A stretch of DNA of 29,313 bases, taken from the NCBI GenBank assembly GCA_002450895.1, contig DKAR01000070.1, forward strand, positions 8,261 to 37,573, in the 5' to 3' direction. The notes below the pieces were generated by a model, which saw nothing but the letters and a program-made list of their open reading frames with translations, was not told the DNA's origin and did not search any database. Of this stretch, positions 16,304 to 23,031 are shown piece by piece (position 1 is the first letter of the stretch; each line of letters starts with the position of its first letter). Source of the DNA: Proteobacteria bacterium UBA6921. Its GTDB lineage: Bacteria; Pseudomonadota; Gammaproteobacteria; SG8-11. The translations under genes and the position numbers were made by a program.

Positions 16304-16546
16304 TTAAGCTGCTTTGACGTGTTTATTGATGTAGTCGATCGCTTGCTGGACCGTAGTGATCTTCTCCGCTTCTTCGTCGGGAATTTCGGTTTCAAATTCT
16401 TCTTCAAGCGCCATGACCAGTTCGACGGTATCAAGTGAATCCGCACCCAAATCATCGACGAAAGAGGCATCATTGCTGACTTCTTCTTCCTTGACACCCA
16501 ATTGTTCCACCACGATCTTTTTGACGCGTTCTTCGATCGTACTCAT
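16304..16546 (-). CDS. acpP: Acyl carrier protein
   Basis: An 80-residue acidic, four-helix protein that carries acyl chains on a phosphopantetheine arm. The attachment Ser37 is in the invariant DSLDTVELVMALEEEF motif, and the ends (MSTIEERVKKIV and DYINKHVKAA) are typical. GGGAGG lies about 11 bases before the ATG. The 138-bp gap from fabG contains TAGAAT on the minus strand at 16595-16600, a possible -10 of an acpP-specific promoter. A matching -35 is not clear. Confidence 0.98.
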   Translation of the reverse strand: MSTIEERVKKIVVEQLGVKEEEVSNDASFVDDLGADSLDTVELVMALEEEFETEIPDEEAEKITTVQQAIDYINKHVKAA

Positions 16547-16684
16547 GTCTTTCTTGTCCTCCCAAATGAAAACGCAGCTTACACTGCGGCCGCTATTCTA
16601 GTTAAATCCAGAACAAGTTGCCAGTTAACCCCCGACAGTCTTTGCTTAAGATTTAACCAATTGATCTAAATCCGGTTTCGACGG

Positions 16685-17431
16685 TCAAACAACGTACATT
16701 CCACCGTTCACATGTAGGGTGTGTCCGGTGATATATCCAGCGTCCGGGGACGCCAGGAAGGCCACGGCCGCCGCGATGTCCTTGGGCATTCCAAGGCGCT
16801 GCAGTGGAATATCCTTGATCAACGCCTCCCTTTGGGCTTCGGGTAAGGCGCGTGTCATATCCGTATCAATGAAACCCGGAGCCACGACATTGACGGTGAT
16901 ACCACGCGACCCCACCTCCCGGGCGAGCGCTTTTGAAAACCCCATGATTCCTGCTTTAGCCGCTGCATAGTTGGTCTGTCCGGCATTCCCCGCGGCACCC
17001 ACAACCGACGCGATGCTAATAATGCGGCCTTTTCGCGCCTTCATCATTCCGCGGATGCACGCCTTGCTGAGGCGATAAACCGAAGAAAGGTTCGTCTGGA
17101 TAATGCTGTCCCACTCCTCGTCTTTCATCCGCATTAGTAAATTGTCACGTGTAATTCCGGCGTTGTTCACCAATACCGTCGCCGCACCAAAATCTTTTTC
17201 CATTTGGTCCAACGCCTGCTCGATGGACGCCGTATCCGCTACGTTCATCACGATGCCCGCGCCGCGAATATTTTTTTCCTGAAGCGCGGCAGAAATTTTT
17301 TGCGCACCATCCGTTGAGGTTGCGGTTCCGACAACCGTGGCACCGCGGCTCCCCAGCTCCAACGCGATCGCCTGACCGATCCCTCGCGTAGCTCCTGTGA
17401 CAAGCGCTATCTCACCCGTCAGATCCGTCAT
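16685..17431 (-). CDS. fabG: 3-oxoacyl-ACP reductase
   Basis: NADPH-dependent reductase of 3-oxoacyl-ACP in fatty acid elongation, a cytoplasmic tetramer of the short-chain dehydrogenase family. The 248-residue protein has the nucleotide motif TGATRGIG (12-19), NNAG (89-92), and catalytic residues S142 (SVVG), Y155 and K159 (NYAAAKAG). It ends GHTLHVNGGMYVV as FabG proteins do. A strong GAGGAGG ribosome site precedes the ATG. It lies between fabD (97-bp gap with an inverted repeat) and acpP. Confidence 0.97.
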   Translation of the reverse strand: MTDLTGEIALVTGATRGIGQAIALELGSRGATVVGTATSTDGAQKISAALQEKNIRGAGIVMNVADTASIEQALDQMEKDFGAATVLVNNAGITRDNLLMRMKDEEWDSIIQTNLSSVYRLSKACIRGMMKARKGRIISIASVVGAAGNAGQTNYAAAKAGIMGFSKALAREVGSRGITVNVVAPGFIDTDMTRALPEAQREALIKDIPLQRLGMPKDIAAAVAFLASPDAGYITGHTLHVNGGMYVV

Positions 17432-17459
17432 GTCTGCTCCTCCTCAATCAATTGTTTTG

Positions 17460-17521
17460 TGCTGCGAATCATTTATATCCGGCCGAGGCGAATTCACGCC
17501 AAAGCTCCGATATTCGCAGCA
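17460..17521 (-). repeat. Inverted repeat in the fabD-fabG gap
   Basis: TGCTGCGAAT (17460-17469) and ATTCGCAGCA (17512-17521) are perfect 10-base inverted repeats 42 bases apart. A smaller GGCG/CGCC hairpin is nested between them. The element fills most of the gap and ends 7 bases from the fabD stop codon. Confidence 0.5.
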
Positions 17522-17528
17522 AACAGCT

Positions 17529-18458
17529 TTACTGTGCCTGCAACGCGGCGTCGATCGATGCGGAATCAAGCAGCGCGTGGGTGTTCATTTCCTTGACGAT
17601 TCTCTTGTTCAACCCAACGAGCACTTTGCCGGGTCCGCATTCCATCAGAACGTTCACGCCGTTTTGAGCCATCTTTTGAACGGTCTCAACCCAGCGCACC
17701 GGACTGTAAAGCTGTCGCACCAAAGCATCACGGATTTCCTCCGGATTCGACGGCTGCGCCACATCAACATTATTCAACACAGGAATGAGCGGGCTGCGCA
17801 CGTCCACCTGTTTAAGTCGCTCCGCCATTTTATCTGCTGCGGGTTTCATCAAGGCGCAATGCGAGGGCACACTAACGGGCAACAACAGTGCGCGCTTGGC
17901 CCCGGCTGCCTTGCAGATTTCAATCGCGCGATTGACGGCGGCGGCCTGGCCCGCAATTACAACTTGTCCAGGAGAATTGAAATTTACCGCCGAGACCACC
18001 TCGCCCTGTGCTGCTTCCTGACATGCACTGACGATCTGTGCGTCCTCCAGACCGAGAATAGCCGCCATGGCTCCTTGACCAGCGGGAACTGCTTCCTGCA
18101 TGAATCGGCCGCGCATTGCGACGAGATTGATGGCCTCTTGGAAATTCAAAGCTTCCGCGCAAACCAATGCGGCGTACTCGCCCAAACTGTGACCTGCCAT
18201 CATCGCAGGCTTCTTTCCGCCGCAGGTCATCCACACACGCCAAGTCGCGACACCCGCCGCGAGCATGGCGGGCTGCGTCACGTGCGTCTGATTAAGTAGA
18301 TCTTCCGGCCCTTCGCGCAGGACTTTCACCAAATCCATCTTTAAAGTGTCAGACGCTTCAACCATCGTGTCCCGCGCTGCCGAATGACGATCAAGCAACT
18401 CTGCGAGCATTCCGACCGACTGCGAGCCTTGACCAGGAAAAACAAATGCAACTGTCAT
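17529..18458 (-). CDS. fabD: Malonyl-CoA:ACP transacylase
   Basis: Transfers malonyl from CoA to ACP to supply the elongation cycle. From the ATG at 18458 the protein is 309 residues and starts MTVAFVFPGQGSQ, the canonical N-terminus, with GGAGAG 4 bases upstream. A longer frame to 18530 has no ribosome site and disrupts that N-terminus. Catalytic S91 in GHSLGE, R116 in AMRGRFMQ and H200 in VPSHC are all present, as is the VLMECGPGKVL segment. It follows fabH by 93 bp with a hairpin in the gap. Confidence 0.97.
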   Translation of the reverse strand: MTVAFVFPGQGSQSVGMLAELLDRHSAARDTMVEASDTLKMDLVKVLREGPEDLLNQTHVTQPAMLAAGVATWRVWMTCGGKKPAMMAGHSLGEYAALVCAEALNFQEAINLVAMRGRFMQEAVPAGQGAMAAILGLEDAQIVSACQEAAQGEVVSAVNFNSPGQVVIAGQAAAVNRAIEICKAAGAKRALLLPVSVPSHCALMKPAADKMAERLKQVDVRSPLIPVLNNVDVAQPSNPEEIRDALVRQLYSPVRWVETVQKMAQNGVNVLMECGPGKVLVGLNKRIVKEMNTHALLDSASIDAALQAQ

Positions 18459-18507
18459 CGTCTCTCCAAAAAATTTAAAACTCATTATTTGCGAGTGTCG
18501 CTGCAGC

Positions 18508-18539
18508 ACCAGATTGCCGCAGTCGGGCAATCAACTGGT
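18508..18539 (-). repeat. Hairpin in the fabH-fabD gap
   Basis: GATTGCC (18512-18518) pairs with GGCAATC (18526-18532) around a 7-base loop. The outer ACCAG/CTGGT halves extend it with two unpaired bases. It lies 13 bases after the fabH stop on the minus strand. No U-run follows. Confidence 0.45.
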
Positions 18540-18551
18540 ACGAAAGATACG

Positions 18552-19532
18552 CTAGTACTTAACGAGGGCTGATCCCCACGTAAACCCCCCGCCGAAAGCC
18601 TCAAGCAGGAGTGTGTCGCCACGCTTGATTCTTCCATCGCGCACGGCCACGTCCAACGCCAATGGAACCGATGCGGCGGAGGTATTTCCATGTTCGTCAA
18701 CGGTAACGACGACGCGATCCATTGGCATTTTTAGTTTCTTGGCAGTCGCGGCGATGATTCGAATATTCGCCTGATGTGGAACCAGCCAGTCGACATCGCT
18801 CTTCTGCAGGCCATTGTAGTCGAGCGTCTCATCGACAATGTCGCCAAGGGTGTTCACGGCCACCTTGAACACTTCGTTTCCTTCCATGGTCATGTAGGCC
18901 GTGCCGTTCTTTATTTGCTCGTACCCCTGGGAAACACCGGCGGTAACGGTCAACAGGTCCTTGTACTGGCCATCTGCATGTACATGCGTCGAAAGGATGC
19001 CGGGCTCATCGCTGGCGTCGAGAATGACGGCGCCCGCGCCGTCTCCAAACAGGACACATGTGCCGCGATCCGTCCAATCAGTGATGCGAGAAAGCGTTTC
19101 GGCCCCAACGACCAATGCGCGCTTTGCACCGCCCGTGCGGATGAACTTGTCCGCGACCGTCAGGGCATAGATAAAACCGGTGCACACGGCCTGAACGTCA
19201 AAAGCCGGGCAACCGTGAATTCCGAGACGCTCTTGCAACAAGCATGCGGTACTTGGAAACACGCGGTCCGGCGTTGTTGTGCCAACGATGATGAGATCAA
19301 TGGAATCGACATCGACGCCGGCCGCTTCGATGGCTCGGCGCGAGGCACGCTCGGCGAGATCGCAAGTCGCTTCACCTTCGGCTGCGATGTGCCGCTTGCG
19401 GATTCCGGTGCGCTCGATAATCCACTGATCCGTGGTCTCCACCATTTTTTCAAGATCAGCGTTTGTGAGAACCTTGTCCGGAAGATAACCACCGGTGCCA
19501 ATGATGCGGCTGAATTTTTGTTTTTGCGTCAT
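18552..19532 (-). CDS. fabH: 3-oxoacyl-ACP synthase III
   Basis: Starts each fatty acid chain by condensing acetyl-CoA with malonyl-ACP. The 326-residue protein carries the Cys-His-Asn triad: C117 in QAVCTGF, H253 in WLVPHQANIRI and N283 in EHGNTSAAS. The C-terminal GGGFTWGSALVKY is typical. Its ATG overlaps the plsX stop by 4 bp (ATGA), indicating translational coupling and fixing the start. Confidence 0.98.
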   Translation of the reverse strand: MTQKQKFSRIIGTGGYLPDKVLTNADLEKMVETTDQWIIERTGIRKRHIAAEGEATCDLAERASRRAIEAAGVDVDSIDLIIVGTTTPDRVFPSTACLLQERLGIHGCPAFDVQAVCTGFIYALTVADKFIRTGGAKRALVVGAETLSRITDWTDRGTCVLFGDGAGAVILDASDEPGILSTHVHADGQYKDLLTVTAGVSQGYEQIKNGTAYMTMEGNEVFKVAVNTLGDIVDETLDYNGLQKSDVDWLVPHQANIRIIAATAKKLKMPMDRVVVTVDEHGNTSAASVPLALDVAVRDGRIKRGDTLLLEAFGGGFTWGSALVKY

Positions 19533-20557
19533 ACGGCTCGCCTTTGCGCAAGAATCGCCTCAAGCTTGCTGCTGATCCTCTGCGGTACCTGTTTTTCCAC
19601 TTCCAACAGTGCTTCGCTGATCGCGTTCGTAAATGCAAAAACATCAGCATTGCCGTGACTCTTGATCACGATGCCCTGCAATCCAACCAGACTGGCGCCG
19701 TTGTAGCGGCGAGGATCGATTTTTCTCCGGAACCCTTTAAGTACAGGCAAAGCAATCAGTCCCGCAATCTTGTTGATCAGGCTGCGGCGAAATTCCTGGC
19801 GCATGTAATGGCTGATCATGTGCGCGACGCCCTCGCTCGACTTGAGCGCGACGTTTCCACTGAATCCGTCACAGACAACAACGTCCACTGCACCTTTCCA
19901 TACATCGTCGCCTTCGACGAATCCGACGTAATTCAGTTCGCTGCCCGACAACAATTTCGCAGCTTCCTTGACGCGTTCGTTACCTTTGATTTCTTCCTCG
20001 CCAATGTTCAGGAGTCCAACGGTTGGGCGCTCCACGTTATCCACTGCGCTGGTCAGCACGGAGCCCATCACTGCAAATTCCAAAAGGTGTTCCGCGGTTG
20101 AATCCACGTTCGCGCCGAGGTCCAGCATATGCGTATGACCGCGCACCGTCGGCAGCGCTGCAATAATGGCCGGGCGATCAATTCCGGGAAGCGTCTTCAG
20201 GACGAACCGGGCTGTCGCCATCAACGCTCCGGTGTTTCCCGCGCTTACACACGCGTTCGCCTTGCCTTCCTTCACCAGGTTGATTGCGACTCGCATGGAC
20301 GAGTCTTTCTTGCCGCGCAGAGCCTGCGAAGGAAGCTCATCCATTTCGACTGTCTGGGATGCATGGTGAACAATCAGCCGGTCAGAAGGTGCCGCGTTAT
20401 GACGCGCCAGCTCGGCCTGCACATCAGCCTCGCGACCGACAAGAAAAACTCGAATGTTGGGATGTTCTGCCAGGATCTTGAGCGTTGATGGCACCGTTAT
20501 CGATAAGCCGTGGTCGCCGCCCATCGCATCGATGGCAATTGTGACTGGATTACTCAT
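19529..20557 (-). CDS. plsX: Phosphate acyltransferase PlsX
   Basis: Converts acyl-ACP to acyl-phosphate, the acyl donor for PlsY in phospholipid synthesis. From the ATG at 20557 the 342-residue protein starts MSNPVTIAIDAMGGDHG, the family hallmark. SAGNTGALMA (near 100), DLGANVD (near 148) and DGFSGNVALKSSEG (near 227) are the other conserved blocks. A longer frame to 20614 would run through the second hairpin of the leader and was rejected. It follows rpmF with a 127-bp gap containing two perfect stem-loops. Confidence 0.97.
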   Translation of the reverse strand: MSNPVTIAIDAMGGDHGLSITVPSTLKILAEHPNIRVFLVGREADVQAELARHNAAPSDRLIVHHASQTVEMDELPSQALRGKKDSSMRVAINLVKEGKANACVSAGNTGALMATARFVLKTLPGIDRPAIIAALPTVRGHTHMLDLGANVDSTAEHLLEFAVMGSVLTSAVDNVERPTVGLLNIGEEEIKGNERVKEAAKLLSGSELNYVGFVEGDDVWKGAVDVVVCDGFSGNVALKSSEGVAHMISHYMRQEFRRSLINKIAGLIALPVLKGFRRKIDPRRYNGASLVGLQGIVIKSHGNADVFAFTNAISEALLEVEKQVPQRISSKLEAILAQRRAV

Positions 20558-20581
20558 TTGAAATTTCCGCCAATACCGTAT

Positions 20582-20626
20582 GCGCTTTCTCGAACAGAAA
20601 GCGCAACGCCGCATTGCTGCGGCGTT
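20582..20626 (-). repeat. Two back-to-back perfect stem-loops between rpmF and plsX
   Basis: On the minus-strand transcript the first stem is AACGCCGCA/TGCGGCGTT (20605-20626, 9 bp) capped by a GCAA tetraloop of the GNRA type. With no spacer it is followed by GCGCTTTCT/AGAAAGCGC (20582-20604, 9 bp) with a 5-base loop. The pair ends 24 bases before the plsX ATG. There is no U-run, so an RNA stability, processing or attenuation role is more likely than termination. Confidence 0.7.
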
Positions 20627-20684
20627 CTACAACTTGCGGGGAGACAACGCTTGGCGCGCGTCATCGCGTGGTATAGGTCTGGAC

Positions 20685-20870
20685 TTACTCTTCGTCTTGT
20701 TTAGTCGCCACGACCTGGCGGCCGCGGTAAAAGCCATCCGGCGTAATGTGATGGCGACGATGCGTTTCACCCGTCTTGCTGTCGATCGACAACGCAGCGG
20801 CGGTGAGACGGTCGTGCGCCCGACGCATTCCGCGCTTGGATGAAGTTTTCCGGTTTTGCTGAACTGCCAT
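20685..20870 (-). CDS. rpmF: 50S ribosomal protein L32
   Basis: A small basic ribosomal protein of 61 residues. It begins MAVQQNRKTSSKRGMRRAHD and includes HRRHHITPDGFYRGRQV, both diagnostic of L32. Like the enteric form it lacks the zinc-binding cysteines found in many Gram-positive L32 proteins. GGAGAG sits 5 bases before the ATG. The yceD-rpmF-plsX order is conserved across gammaproteobacteria. Confidence 0.98.
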   Translation of the reverse strand: MAVQQNRKTSSKRGMRRAHDRLTAAALSIDSKTGETHRRHHITPDGFYRGRQVVATKQDEE

Positions 20871-20890
20871 GGCACTCTCCTCAAAAATTC

Positions 20891-21418
20891 CTACTTGTTG
20901 CTGCCCGCGCGCGGTTTCAGTTGCTCCAAAATCGCGAATGGGCTCTTTTGTTTCATATCCTCGGGCACCACTTCGTGAGCCCCGTGTGCCGCCGAACACG
21001 CTCCCTCTTCATGCATTGCCACAATCGGTAACGCAAGCAGCAGTTCGTCTTCAACGACGTCAACCAGTGGAATGTGGTCTTGTTCAACCAGCAACGGATC
21101 GTAGTGCGGCGGCAACAGATCCGCTTCCCGTCGCGTGGTGACCAATCCCAGGCTGAACTGGGCATCCACATTCTGCAAAATCGGCTGCAAGCATCGCTGG
21201 CACGTCATTCCCAGCGCGGCTGTCACCCGACCGTGGACGAACTTGACACCCATGTCGTCCGTACCAAATTCCAGCGCAACATTCGCTACACCGCCGCTTG
21301 CATCTGAAACCAGCGGTTCCAACCGCTTCATTCGATGCAGCGGCAGCTCGCCTGTAATAACGCGCCGTTGGCGCGCAAGGCGGAACGGATCAATCTGTTC
21401 CGGCAGCTGCTGCGACAT
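20891..21418 (-). CDS. yceD: YceD/DUF177 family protein (23S rRNA accumulation protein)
   Basis: A 175-residue protein of the DUF177 family, linked to 23S rRNA accumulation and encoded immediately upstream of rpmF. Visible features are LPEQIDPFRLARQ at the N-terminus, a CQRC pair near residue 80 matching the CQRC of E. coli YceD, and an acidic segment (VDVVEDELLLALPIV) followed by NPFA-like SPFAILEQL at the end. The start at MSQQLPEQ is set by alignment with E. coli YceD. The longer frame to 21523 runs through the promoter. No ribosome site is evident; see the promoter entry and the leaderless-start finding. Confidence 0.92.
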   Translation of the reverse strand: MSQQLPEQIDPFRLARQRRVITGELPLHRMKRLEPLVSDASGGVANVALEFGTDDMGVKFVHGRVTAALGMTCQRCLQPILQNVDAQFSLGLVTTRREADLLPPHYDPLLVEQDHIPLVDVVEDELLLALPIVAMHEEGACSAAHGAHEVVPEDMKQKSPFAILEQLKPRAGSNK

Positions 21419-21427
21419 AAGCGCGCC

Positions 21428-21456
21428 ATGATATCGACTGAACCCTAGGCTGTCAA
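21428..21456 (-). promoter_or_regulatory. Strong sigma-70 promoter for yceD-rpmF-plsX-fab
   Basis: On the minus strand TTGACA (21451-21456) is followed by a 17-base spacer and TATCAT (21428-21433), an 11/12 match to the consensus. The predicted transcription start falls at about 21418-21421, on or just before the yceD ATG. Confidence 0.75.
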
Positions 21457-21501
21457 AGGAAAGTCCTAAAAAAATCTGAGTGTTCCGTACGTTCAGAACG
21501 C

Positions 21502-21530
21502 TTGCCAGTAAGCCGATAGACAACTAGATT
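21502..21530 (+). promoter_or_regulatory. Candidate sigma-70 promoter for pycA-pycB-yceF
   Basis: TTGCCA (21502-21507), a 17-base spacer and TAGATT (21525-21530) lie in the divergent gap. They predict a start near 21537 and a leader of about 60 nt before the pycA GTG. The match is 5/6 and 4/6. Confidence 0.45.
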
Positions 21531-21596
21531 TCGACAGGAAGTCGTTGAAATATCCACCCCGCAACCGGACCCGCCTCCACCGGGAATCGAACTACC

Positions 21597-23015
21597 GTGA
21601 TCCGTAAAATCCTGATTGCTAACCGCGGCGAAATCGCTGTCCGTATCGCCCGTGCCTGCACGGAGATGGGTATACGGTCCGCGGCTGTCTACGCCGAGGC
21701 CGACCGGCATGCCTTGCACGTCAAAAAGGCCGACGAGGCCTACAGCCTAGGCCCCGACACCGTCGCCGGCTATCTCAACGCCCACCGACTCGTCACTCTG
21801 GCGGTCCAGACCGGCTGCGATGCGATTCACCCGGGATACGGGTTCCTGTCCGAAAACCCCGAGCTGGCTGAAATCTGCGCCAAGCGCGGCATCATCTTTA
21901 TTGGTCCGGACCCCAAGGCCATCCGTCGCATGGGTGACAAACTCGAAGCCCGAAAGAGCATGATCAAGGCGGGAATCCCGGTGGTGCCGGGAAGCGACGG
22001 CAACGTCAGGTCTATTGATGAGGCCCGTGAGATCGCCACCCGAATCGGCTACCCAGTGATGCTCAAGGCCACTTCAGGCGGTGGCGGCCGCGGCATACGG
22101 CGATGCGATTCGGAAGAAGATCTGAAACGCAGCTACGACCGCGTTATTTCCGAAGCCACCAAAGCGTTCGGCAGCGCCGATGTGTTTGTCGAAAAATGCG
22201 TCGTTAATCCGCGGCACATCGAAGTTCAGATCCTCGCCGACCATCATGGAAATGTAATTCATCTGTGTGAACGTGATTGCTCCATCCAGCGACGTCATCA
22301 AAAGTTGATAGAAATCGCGCCGTCTCCGCAGTTGACCGAAGTGCAACGCAAGGAAATCGGCAAGCTCGCCGTAAAAGCGGCAAAAAAAGTTGGCTATCGC
22401 AATGCGGGAACGGTCGAGTTTCTGCTGGACGAATCCGGCAAGTTTTATTTCATGGAAATGAACACTCGGCTGCAGGTCGAGCATACCGTCACCGAGCAGA
22501 TTACCGGCGTCGACATCGTGCAGGAACAGGTGCGCATCGCGGATGGCCAGGCGCTGCGCTACAAACAAAAAGACATCAAGATTCACGGAATCGCGATGGA
22601 GTTCCGCATCAATGCAGAGGATCCAAAGAACGATTTTCTTCCGAGCTATGGGAAAATCACTCGCTATCTCGCCGCCGGCGGACCCGGCATTCGAACCGAC
22701 GCCGCGATTTACACAGGGTATGAGATTCCACCCTACTACGATTCGATGTGCGCTAAATTGACGGTATGGGCGTTGACGTGGGAACAACTTCTCAACCGAT
22801 CGGTTCGCGCACTGAATGATATTGGCGTGTACGGCGTCAAGACGACGATTCCGTATTATCTTGAAATTCTCAAGTCGCGCGAATTTCGCAGCGGCGTATT
22901 CAATACGAGTTTCGTCGACGCACATCCGGAACTCATCAATTATTCAACCAAGCATCCGATGCGCGATGTTGCCGCCGCCGTAGCCGCGGCAATCACTGCT
23001 CATACCGGTCTGTAG
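21597..23015 (+). CDS. pycA: Pyruvate carboxylase subunit A (biotin carboxylase)
   Basis: The ATP-grasp subunit that carboxylates biotin in two-subunit pyruvate carboxylase. It starts with GTG, giving MIRKILIANRGEIAVRI, the classic biotin carboxylase N-terminus; 472 residues in all. The ATP-binding glycine loop GGGGRGIR (near 163), the CERDCSIQRRHQK block (near 225) and EMNTRLQVEHTVTE (near 290) hold the catalytic residues. AccC of acetyl-CoA carboxylase is the main alternative. The adjacent carboxyltransferase/biotin subunit and a C-terminal extension past position 445 (DAHPELINYSTKHP) favour pyruvate carboxylase. pycB follows after 16 bp. Confidence 0.9.
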   Translation: MIRKILIANRGEIAVRIARACTEMGIRSAAVYAEADRHALHVKKADEAYSLGPDTVAGYLNAHRLVTLAVQTGCDAIHPGYGFLSENPELAEICAKRGIIFIGPDPKAIRRMGDKLEARKSMIKAGIPVVPGSDGNVRSIDEAREIATRIGYPVMLKATSGGGGRGIRRCDSEEDLKRSYDRVISEATKAFGSADVFVEKCVVNPRHIEVQILADHHGNVIHLCERDCSIQRRHQKLIEIAPSPQLTEVQRKEIGKLAVKAAKKVGYRNAGTVEFLLDESGKFYFMEMNTRLQVEHTVTEQITGVDIVQEQVRIADGQALRYKQKDIKIHGIAMEFRINAEDPKNDFLPSYGKITRYLAAGGPGIRTDAAIYTGYEIPPYYDSMCAKLTVWALTWEQLLNRSVRALNDIGVYGVKTTIPYYLEILKSREFRSGVFNTSFVDAHPELINYSTKHPMRDVAAAVAAAITAHTGL

Positions 23016-23031
23016 TTCGAGGAACAGGCAT

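Noticed and set aside
15244..16317. A 357-codon open frame on the plus strand opposite fabF.
   Set aside because: It is antisense to a fully intact fabF and has an implausible, Arg/His/Cys-rich composition with no recognisable motif.
18531..18547. A FadR-like half-site (AACTGGTACGA) before fabD.
   Set aside because: Only the left half matches the FadR palindrome, and it overlaps the outer stem of the fabH-fabD hairpin.
22074..22925. A 283-codon minus-strand frame opposite pycA.
   Set aside because: It mirrors conserved biotin carboxylase codons and shows no independent motifs.
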